Assembly: GCA_015487755.1 (NCBI GenBank)
Contig: WFPG01000115.1
Location: 1 to 6,089 of the forward strand
Length of the DNA stretch: 6,089 bases
Direction of reading: 5' to 3'
Origin: Acidobacteriota bacterium
GTDB lineage: Bacteria > Acidobacteriota > Holophagae > Thermotomaculales > Thermotomaculaceae
Shown here: piece by piece, positions 1 through 5,418 of the stretch
Position numbering within the stretch: the first letter of the stretch is position 1
Layout of the letters: each line of letters begins with the position of its first letter
Program-made: the position numbers and the translations under genes
The notes under the pieces: generated by a model
Seen by the model: only the letters and a program-made list of their open reading frames with translations
Database searches by the model: none
What the model was told of the DNA's origin: nothing

Positions 1-19
1 GAATGTAGGTCTTTTTCAT
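1..19 (-). CDS. Start of a divergent gene running off the left edge (partial)
   Basis: Read on the minus strand, an ATG at 19-17 opens a frame beginning Met-Lys-Lys-Thr-Tyr-Ile before the window ends. The start is supported by a near-perfect Shine-Dalgarno sequence four bases upstream of the ATG. A Met-Lys-Lys beginning would suit a signal peptide, but six codons cannot establish that, and the product is unrecognisable. The gene is head-to-head with the cstA operon across about 310 bases, so the two units may share regulatory sequence. Confidence rests on the SD/ATG pair alone. Confidence 0.6.
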
Positions 20-22
20 TTT

Positions 23-29
23 CCCTCCT
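23..29 (-). promoter_or_regulatory. Ribosome binding site of the divergent gene
   Basis: On the minus strand this reads AGGAGGG, followed by AAA and then ATG. It is a nearly full match to the anti-SD complement, with slightly short spacing. It is the main evidence that the leftward reading frame is a real gene. Confidence 0.65.
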
Positions 30-44
30 GATTTTAGGTTTTTC

Positions 45-106
45 GTGTCAACCTATATCAGGACGGGACATTGTGTCCCTTGTCCCGTTCTGATATAGGT
101 TGATAC
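45..106 (+). repeat. 26-bp inverted repeat with 10-nt spacer
   Basis: The left arm at 45-70 pairs with the right arm at 81-106 over 26 positions. Only positions 47/104 and 62/89 are not Watson-Crick. Both exceptions are G opposite T, so a plus-strand RNA or single strand would pair fully using G-U wobbles, whereas the minus strand would carry two C/A mismatches. The spacer at 71-80 contains a second copy of TGTCCC (74-79), so GGGACA at 65-70 can pair either with it or with 81-86. No T-run follows on either side, which argues against an intrinsic terminator. Possible identities are a REP-like palindromic repeat, an operator, or a leader structure of the leftward gene. The structure is certain from the sequence; the role is not. 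Confidence 0.9.
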
Positions 107-119
107 AATCATAAAAGAG

Positions 120-125
120 ATTATA
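120..125 (-). promoter_or_regulatory. Candidate -10 box for the leftward gene
   Basis: The minus strand reads TATAAT exactly, about 100 bases upstream of the leftward ATG. No good -35 hexamer lies 16-18 bases further upstream (the sequence there resembles CCAGAA), and no extended -10 TG is present. In an AT-rich stretch a perfect hexamer can occur by chance. If used, transcription would begin just before the inverted repeat, which would then be the first structure in the leader. Confidence 0.3.
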
Positions 126-134
126 AATTAGAAA

Positions 135-225
135 ATTTTAGATTCTGGATTGTGGAAATGTATCTTATAGATTTAAAAGAGGGTTTCATTCCTCAATCAA
201 GCATTTATCATCCAAAATCTAAAAT
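135..225. repeat. AT-rich inverted pair
   Basis: Positions 135-150 (ATTTTAGATTCTGGAT) are the reverse complement of 210-225 with a single mismatch (C145 against A215), separated by 59 bases. The right arm includes the heptamer-like tandem AAAATCT/AAAATCA at 214-227. The sequence is of low complexity, so this could be chance or the remnant of a small dispersed repeat. There is no clear function. Confidence 0.5.
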
Positions 226-238
226 CAAGAATTTTTCC

Positions 239-265
239 TTCACCGTTCACTTTTTCACCGTTCAC
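239..265. repeat. Four TTCAC pentamers in a 15-bp direct repeat
   Basis: The 12-mer TTCACCGTTCAC occurs at 239-250 and again at 254-265. Each copy is itself two TTCAC pentamers, so TTCAC starts at 239, 246, 254 and 261, with steps of 7, 8 and 7. The cluster ends 63 bases before the cstA start codon and abuts or overlaps the best promoter candidate. It could be a binding array for a regulator or simply a short tandem repeat. Confidence 0.75.
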
Positions 266-280
266 CTTTCCCTTTATTAT
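252..280 (+). promoter_or_regulatory. cstA: Weak candidate promoter for the cstA operon
   Basis: TTTTCA at 252-257 and TATTAT at 275-280 are separated by 17 bases and match the sigma-70 consensus at four and five of six positions. A second possible -10, TAAAAT at 296-301, has a poorer -35. The region is AT-rich, so both may be fortuitous. The first candidate overlaps the TTCAC repeats, which would suit regulation at that site. Confidence 0.25.
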
Positions 281-315
281 TTTGGTTTGATAAAGTAAAA
301 TAAAACCAGTTTGCG

Positions 316-324
316 AAGGAGGGG
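316..324 (+). promoter_or_regulatory. cstA: Ribosome binding site deciding the cstA start
   Basis: AAGGAGGGG lies a few bases upstream of the ATG at 329 and is a strong SD. It fixes the start at 329. The in-frame TTG at 311 lies immediately upstream of this SD, so a protein started there would have to translate through its own ribosome binding site. Confidence 0.85.
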
Positions 325-328
325 AGAA

Positions 329-2029
329 ATGAATTCAATTGCCATTGTTGCCCTCACATTTATTCTTTATATTATCGCTTACAATCTCTATGGAAAGTTT
401 TTAGGAAAAAAACTCTTCGGCTTAAACAATGAAAACATTACCCCCGCTCATTATTTACAGGACAACATAGACTATATCCCTACAAAAAAAGAGGTGCTTT
501 TCGGACACCACTTTACCTCAATTGCAGGCTTAGGCCCAATTGTAGGGCCAACCATAGCGGTTATATGGGGGGTTATCCCCGCATTGCTGTGGGTTATTTT
601 AGGCTCTATCTTTATGGGTGCTATCCACGATTTAGGCTCTATTGTTGTTTCAATGAGGAATAAAGGCTATTCAATCGGGGAGATTACCACAAGGCTGGTA
701 AACAGAAGAACAAGGCTTTTGTTTTTGTTTATTATTTTCTTTGAATTGTGGATGGTGATTGCTGTTTTTGCCTTAATAATCGCTATTTTGTTTACAATGT
801 ATCCCGGCTCTGTTTTGCCTGTCTGGTTGCAAATCCCTATCTCAATGGGTGTGGGATACTATGTTTATAAGAAAAACGGAAATATTTATGTTGCTTCAAT
901 TATTGCCATTATCCTTATGTATTTAACAATCTATTTCGGAACATACTATCCGATTAAAATGCCCTCAATGTTCGGTTTAACCGGGCAGGAAGTGTGGATG
1001 ATAATTCTCTTTATTTACTGCTTTATTGCTTCTGTTCTGCCTGTATGGGTTCTTTTGCAGCCGAGGGATTTTATAAACGCATTGCAGTTAATTTTAATAC
1101 TTGTTTTAATGGCTCTTGCTGTTTTTGTTGCACATCCTAAAATTGTTGCCCCTGCATTGAGGTTGCACCCGCAGGGCGCTCCCCCTATATTCCCCTTTCT
1201 TTTCATAATTATTGCCTGCGGGGCTATTTCAGGGTTTCACTCATTGGTTGCCTCTGGAACAACATCAAAGCAGATAGAAAAGGAAAGTGATGCTGTTTTT
1301 ATAGGATACGGCGGTATGCTTGCTGAAGGCTTTCTTGCAACTTTAGTAATTGTTGCCTGTGTTGCGGGAATAGGGCTCGGCACAAGCGGTTCAGACGGTA
1401 TTGTTTTAACAGGCAAAGCGGCTTATATGCACCATTACCTTTCATGGACTACTTTAAAAGGTTTGGGGGCAAAACTTTCCGCTTTTGTGACAGGTGCTGT
1501 AAATATGATTGAAAAGTTGGGAATACCTAAAAACCTCTCTGCTACAATTTTAGGGGTATTCCTTGTTTCCTTTGCAAATACCACTCTGGACACTGCCGCA
1601 AGGATTCAAAGGTATGTAATTTCCGAACTTGCTTTAGATTACAAGGTTAAGCCTCTTGCAAACAAGTATGTTGCCACATTTATTGCTGTTGCAACAGCCG
1701 CTTTGCTTGCTTTTTCAAACAAAGGGGGCAAGGGGGCTTTGATTTTGTGGCCTCTTTTCGGCTCTGTAAACCAGTTGCTTGCAGGCCTTGCCCTGCTCAT
1801 TATCACAGTTTATTTAAAGAAAAAGAAAGCACCTCTCTTCTATGTTGCAATCCCTATGGCTTTTATGGTTTTAATGACAGGGTTTGCAATGTTGTACAAT
1901 ATCCTTGATTTTTTTAAGAAGCATAATATACTTTTACTCTTGATAGGCATTGCGGTTTTTATACTTGAAGTATGGATGATAATTGAAGCAATGGTTGTTT
2001 TAAAACAGAAAGAAGAAATTACGGGGTGA
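329..2029 (+). CDS. cstA: CstA-family carbon starvation protein (pyruvate/peptide transporter family)
   Basis: This is a polytopic inner-membrane transporter of 566 residues. Characterised relatives, E. coli CstA and BtsT, import pyruvate by proton symport, and CstA has also been linked to peptide uptake; the substrate here cannot be read from the sequence. Family motifs are clear: PAHYLQDN near residues 39-46, GHHFTSIAGLGPIVGP at 59-74, GAIHD at 97-101, LLQPRDFIN at 242-250, SGFHSLVASGTTSKQI at 301-316, FANTTLDTAARIQRY at 415-429 and LWPLFGSVNQLLAGLAL at 473-489. Roughly 14-16 hydrophobic segments alternate with short Lys/Arg loops. It is shorter than the roughly 700-residue enterobacterial proteins, but the core and the C-terminal membrane part both appear present, so I read it as a natural short form. 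The start at 329 follows the strong SD; TTG 311 is rejected. It heads the operon, 4 nt before valS. Confidence 0.92.
   Translation: MNSIAIVALTFILYIIAYNLYGKFLGKKLFGLNNENITPAHYLQDNIDYIPTKKEVLFGHHFTSIAGLGPIVGPTIAVIWGVIPALLWVILGSIFMGAIHDLGSIVVSMRNKGYSIGEITTRLVNRRTRLLFLFIIFFELWMVIAVFALIIAILFTMYPGSVLPVWLQIPISMGVGYYVYKKNGNIYVASIIAIILMYLTIYFGTYYPIKMPSMFGLTGQEVWMIILFIYCFIASVLPVWVLLQPRDFINALQLILILVLMALAVFVAHPKIVAPALRLHPQGAPPIFPFLFIIIACGAISGFHSLVASGTTSKQIEKESDAVFIGYGGMLAEGFLATLVIVACVAGIGLGTSGSDGIVLTGKAAYMHHYLSWTTLKGLGAKLSAFVTGAVNMIEKLGIPKNLSATILGVFLVSFANTTLDTAARIQRYVISELALDYKVKPLANKYVATFIAVATAALLAFSNKGGKGALILWPLFGSVNQLLAGLALLIITVYLKKKKAPLFYVAIPMAFMVLMTGFAMLYNILDFFKKHNILLLLIGIAVFILEVWMIIEAMVVLKQKEEITG
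2023..2029 (+). promoter_or_regulatory. valS: Ribosome binding site of valS inside the cstA end
   Basis: GGGGTGA overlaps the last codon and the TGA stop of cstA and sits four bases before the ATG at 2034. The placement implies that valS translation is tied closely to termination of cstA translation. Confidence 0.6.
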
Positions 2030-2033
2030 TAAA

Positions 2034-4670
2034 ATGGGTAAAATTTTAATTGACAAGGCTTACAATCACAAAGAGGCAGAGAAGAAATGGTATGAGATGT
2101 GGGAAGAAAGGGGCTACTTTGTTGCCGATGCAAAAAACGACAAGCCGCCTTTTTCGGTTGTTATCCCGCCGCCTAATATAACAGGCAACCTTCACATGGG
2201 GCATGCCCTTGTATATACCCTTCACGATGTTATTGTTAGATATAAAAGAATGAAGGGGTTTAACACACTCTGGCTTCCCGGTGTTGACCATGCAGGCATT
2301 GCAACCCAGAATGTTGTTGAAAAACAATTAGCAAAAGAGGGCAAGACAAGAAAGGATTTGGGAAGGGAAGAGTTTGAAAAAAGGGTATGGCAGTGGAAAG
2401 AGGAGAATGAAGACGCAATTAAAAATCAGTTGAGGAAGTTAGGCTGCTCCGTTGACTGGACAAGATTTCGTTTTACCCTTGACCCCGGGCTTTCAAAGGC
2501 TGTTAGAAAGGTATTTGTTACCCTTTACAAAGAAGGTTTAATCTATAAAGGTAGTATGATTGTAAACTGGTGCCCCAGATGTGAAACCGCTATTTCGGAT
2601 TTAGAGGTTAAGCATAAAGACAGAGACGGGAAACTCTGGTACTTCAAATACCCTGTTAAAGGGGAAAAAGACAGGTATGTTGTGGTTGCTACCACAAGGC
2701 CTGAAACAATGCTTGGGGATACTGCGGTTGCGGTGCACCCTGAAGACGAAAGGTATAAAGACTTAATAGGCAAAACGGTTATTATCCCCATTGTAAACAG
2801 GGAAGTTCCTGTTGTTGCAGACGATTTTGTTGACAAAGAGTTCGGAACAGGCTGCGTAAAGGTAACCCCCGCTCATGACCCTAACGATTACGAATGCGGT
2901 TTAAGGCACAATTTAGGCATTGTTGAGGTAATAGATAAGCACGGGAAAATGACTGATGCCGCTGGAGAAGAGTTCAAGGGAATGGACAGGTTTGAGGCAA
3001 GGAAAAAAGTTGTTGAAAAGATGGAAGAATTAGGCCTTCTCTTAAAGATTGAGCCTCATAAACACGCAGTTGGGGAATGCGACAGGTGTTCCACAATTAT
3101 TGAGCCTGCCGTTTCAACCCAATGGTTTGTAAAGATAAAGCCTCTTGCAGAGCCTGCCTTAAAGGTTGTGGAAGAGGATAAGATTAAATTTGTCCCTGAA
3201 AAGTGGAAGAAGACCTATTACGAATGGATGAGGAATATCCACGATTGGTGCATATCAAGGCAGTTGTGGTGGGGGCACAGAATACCCGCATGGTACTGCA
3301 AAGACTGCGGCCATACAACGGTTGCCGAAATAGACCCTGATAAGTGTGAAAAGTGCGGTTCAAAGAATATTGAGCAGGAAAAGGATGTCCTTGATACTTG
3401 GTTTTCTTCAGCCTTATGGCCTTTTTCAACACTTGGCTGGCCTGAGGAAACAGAGGATTTAAAGACTTTTTATCCTACAAGCGTTCTCTTAACAGGCTTT
3501 GACATCCTGTTTTTCTGGGTAGCAAGAATGATAATGATGGGCTTGAAGTTTATGGGGGATGTTCCCTTTTACACAGTTTACTTTAACGCACTGGTAAGGG
3601 ACGCACACGGGCAGAAGATGTCAAAGTCAAAGGGCAATGTAATTGACCCGTTAGAGGTTATGGAGAAGTTTGGCACCGACGCTTTAAGGTTTACCCTTTC
3701 AATTATGGCTGTTCCGGGAACGGACATTTCCCTTTCAGAGGAAAGGCTTGAGGGATACAGGGCTTTCTGCAATAAAATATGGAATGCCACAAGGTTTGTT
3801 TTAATGAACATAGACGAAAGCGTTGACGCTTCAACGGTTGATTACAAAAACCTTACCCTTGCGGATAAGTGGATACTCTCAAAACTTACCAAGGCAATTG
3901 CAAATGTTGACGAAAACATAGACAAATTCAGGTTTCACGAGGCTGCTAATACACTTTACCACTTCTTATGGCATGACTTCTGCGACTGGTACATAGAAAG
4001 CACAAAGAAAAGGCTTTTAAAAGGGGAAGAAAATGTTAAAAAACTCCTTGTCCTTGTTTTGACAAGGGTGTTGAAATTGCTCCACCCCTTTATGCCTTAC
4101 ATTACCGAAGAACTTTACCAGAAACTCCCCGGGCACAAAGAGAGCATTGCAATAGAGCAATTCCCTGTCTTCAGGCAGGATTGGGTTGACAAGGTAGCGG
4201 AAAGAGAGTTTGAAACATTGCAGGAGTTGATCTCAAAAATCAGGGGAATTAGAACGGAGAAGAAAATACCCCCTTCAAAAAAGATTGAGGTTGAACTTAT
4301 ACCCTTAAACGACAAGATTAAATCTTTGATTGAGAGGGAGAGGGATTTGATTTCCCTTCTCGTAAACGCTGATAAACTTAAATGCGTTGAAAAATTTGAC
4401 GAAGAGAAAATGTATTCAAAAGCGGCATCAAAGGGCACCGAAATCGGGGTATCCCTTGAAAACCTTTTAGACAAAGAAGCGGAAAGGCAAAGAATTGAAA
4501 AGGAACTTGCAAAGATTGAAAAAGAAATTGAAAAGGTTGAGAAAAAACTCAACAACGAACAGTTTCTTGCAAGGGCGCCAAAAGAGGTTGTTGAGAAAAA
4601 CAGAAACATATATAATGAATTAAAGGAGAAATACCAGGTATTGAAACAAAACCTTGAAAGGTTGAAGTAA
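2034..4670 (+). CDS. valS: Valyl-tRNA synthetase
   Basis: This cytoplasmic class I synthetase of 878 residues charges tRNA-Val with valine using ATP and edits mis-attached threonine. Visible landmarks in order are: PPPNITGNLHMGHAL with the HIGH-type signature HMGH at 54-57; the CP1 editing domain with ATTRPETMLGDTAVAVHP (about 219-236) and AHDPNDYE (about 280-287), whose Asp282 is in the place of the family's conserved editing aspartate; cysteine pairs C180/C183 and C349/C352, and a zinc-ribbon-like C422/C425 and C438/C441; the catalytic KMSKS at 528-532; an anticodon-binding helical domain from about 611 (DKWILSKL, then FLWHDFCDWYIE); and a C-terminal charged coiled coil at about 811-878, the tRNA-binding arm typical of ValRS. 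The length is normal for bacterial ValRS and nothing is missing. The DWCISRQLWWGHRIP block and the C-terminal arm favour ValRS over the related IleRS. It starts 4 nt after cstA and ends overlapping the next ATG. Confidence 0.97.
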   Translation: MGKILIDKAYNHKEAEKKWYEMWEERGYFVADAKNDKPPFSVVIPPPNITGNLHMGHALVYTLHDVIVRYKRMKGFNTLWLPGVDHAGIATQNVVEKQLAKEGKTRKDLGREEFEKRVWQWKEENEDAIKNQLRKLGCSVDWTRFRFTLDPGLSKAVRKVFVTLYKEGLIYKGSMIVNWCPRCETAISDLEVKHKDRDGKLWYFKYPVKGEKDRYVVVATTRPETMLGDTAVAVHPEDERYKDLIGKTVIIPIVNREVPVVADDFVDKEFGTGCVKVTPAHDPNDYECGLRHNLGIVEVIDKHGKMTDAAGEEFKGMDRFEARKKVVEKMEELGLLLKIEPHKHAVGECDRCSTIIEPAVSTQWFVKIKPLAEPALKVVEEDKIKFVPEKWKKTYYEWMRNIHDWCISRQLWWGHRIPAWYCKDCGHTTVAEIDPDKCEKCGSKNIEQEKDVLDTWFSSALWPFSTLGWPEETEDLKTFYPTSVLLTGFDILFFWVARMIMMGLKFMGDVPFYTVYFNALVRDAHGQKMSKSKGNVIDPLEVMEKFGTDALRFTLSIMAVPGTDISLSEERLEGYRAFCNKIWNATRFVLMNIDESVDASTVDYKNLTLADKWILSKLTKAIANVDENIDKFRFHEAANTLYHFLWHDFCDWYIESTKKRLLKGEENVKKLLVLVLTRVLKLLHPFMPYITEELYQKLPGHKESIAIEQFPVFRQDWVDKVAEREFETLQELISKIRGIRTEKKIPPSKKIEVELIPLNDKIKSLIERERDLISLLVNADKLKCVEKFDEEKMYSKAASKGTEIGVSLENLLDKEAERQRIEKELAKIEKEIEKVEKKLNNEQFLARAPKEVVEKNRNIYNELKEKYQVLKQNLERLK
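4657..4661 (+). promoter_or_regulatory. Likely ribosome binding site for the SDR gene
   Basis: AAAGG lies in the last codons of valS, eight bases before the ATG at 4670. The spacing suits that ATG better than ATA 4675 (13 bases) or ATT 4681 (19 bases). The next junction is built almost identically, with AAAGG seven bases before the ispD ATG. This supports 4670 as the intended start despite the frame problem. Confidence 0.45.
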
Positions 4671-5418
4671 TGGGATAAATATTGCCATAACCGGGGCTTC
4701 AAGTGGAATAGGATACGGGCTTGCAAAAAGGTATATTGAGAAAGGGCATAACCTTTTTCTCTTTGCAAGGAGAAGGGAAAAACTTGAAGAGTTAAAATCC
4801 CTTGCCCCTGACAGGGTAAATATTTATCCAATTGATATTACAGATTTTGATAACTTTCAAAAAATTTTGAAAGACATACTTGAAAAAAACTTTATTGACA
4901 TTGCAATAGCAAATGCGGGCACCTCTTTAGGCCACGGTTTAGAGGTGCCTGACTTTAAATCTTTTAAAAAAACCTTTGACTTAAATGTTTTAGGTGTTCA
5001 CGCTTTTGTTGAGCCGATTTTAAAAAAGATGATTGAAGAGAAAAAGGGAAAGGTTGTTGTAATATCTTCCCTTGCTTCAATAATCGCTTCCCCCTCTTCC
5101 GCCGCTTACTCTTCAACAAAAAGGGCTTTAAACTCTTACTGCGAATCATTGAGAAATTTAGCGGCACTCCACAATGTAAAGGTGATAAACATAATGCCGG
5201 GCTTTATAAAAACCCCGTTAACCGCAAAAAACACCTTTAAAATGCCTTTCTTAATGGAGTTAGATTACGCTCTTGATAAAATTGAGTACGCAATTGACAA
5301 AAACAAAAAAGAGTACGCCTTTCCCAGGCTCTTTTCCCTTATTTTAAAAACCCTATCTTGCATGCCGTTATTTATAAAAGACTACATACTCCAGAAAACT
5401 GCCAAAAAGGTGTTTTAA
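4670..5418 (+). CDS. Short-chain dehydrogenase/reductase, with a start out of frame by one base
   Basis: This is a classical SDR, an NAD(P)-dependent oxidoreductase with a Rossmann fold; the substrate is unknown. The frame open from 4666 to 5418 encodes INIAITGASSGIG at once, so the TGxxxGxG cofactor motif is complete. Further on come IANAG (the NNAG-type motif, Asn82), Asn106, Ser134, the YxxxK pair Tyr147/Lys151 and PGFIKTP at 177-183. These numbers assume Met at 4670 with one base restored, giving about 249 residues, normal for the family. No ATG, GTG or TTG occurs in this frame before TTG 4867, which lies past the cofactor motif. ATG 4670 overlaps the valS stop as TAATG and has a suitable SD, but reads ATG GGA TAA. 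One extra G in the GGG run would give Met-Gly-Ile-Asn-Ile-Ala. The cause may be a sequence error, a real frameshift or a non-canonical start. The stop overlaps the ispD start. Confidence 0.85.
5407..5412 (+). promoter_or_regulatory. ispD: Ribosome binding site of ispD inside the SDR end
   Basis: AAGGTG lies in the last codons of the SDR gene with its GG seven bases before the ATG at 5418. Together with the TAATG overlap it indicates translational coupling of ispD to the SDR gene. Confidence 0.5.

Larger units (their letters stand above)
20..328. other. Divergent intergenic region
   Basis: These roughly 310 bases between the leftward gene and cstA hold no convincing gene. They contain a long inverted repeat (45-106), an AT-rich inverted pair (135-150 with 210-225), a cluster of TTCAC pentamers (239-265), weak promoter candidates on both strands and two ribosome binding sites at the ends. 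No tRNA, riboswitch or T-box architecture was recognised. The only notable open frame (158-298, 46 codons plus stop) lacks a good SD and overlaps the repeats. Confidence 0.7.

Noticed and set aside
45..110. Inverted repeat as an intrinsic terminator
   Set aside because: Neither side is followed by a T-run on the relevant strand, and the repeat lies just upstream of the start of the leftward gene rather than after a gene end.
239..265. TTCAC repeats as the start of a CRISPR array
   Set aside because: The repeats are only 12 bases with 3-base spacing and two copies, with no unique spacers and no cas genes in the window.
158..298. Open frame of 46 codons plus stop starting at ATG 158
   Set aside because: There is no convincing ribosome binding site, the frame runs through the inverted pair and the TTCAC repeats, and the peptide is low-complexity and unlike anything I recognise.
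311..328. TTG at 311 as the cstA start, adding six residues
   Set aside because: It lies immediately upstream of a strong SD (316-324) that serves ATG 329; the added Arg-Arg-Arg-Gly-Glu residues are just the translated SD, and the ATG start gives a normal family N-terminus.
1990..2033. T-box or other leader control of valS
   Set aside because: Only 4 nt separate cstA and valS, so there is no room for a leader; the region upstream of cstA also shows no T-box or specifier structure that I can recognise.
4115..4831. Long minus-strand open frame (238 codons) across the valS/SDR junction
   Set aside because: It is antisense to well-identified coding sequence, rich in Ser/Phe/Leu as expected for the complement of Lys/Glu-rich codons, and has no recognisable domain.
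4867..5418. SDR gene starting at TTG 4867 (183 residues)
   Set aside because: It would discard the TGASSGIG cofactor motif and the first Rossmann strand and helix, which are encoded intact directly upstream in the same frame.
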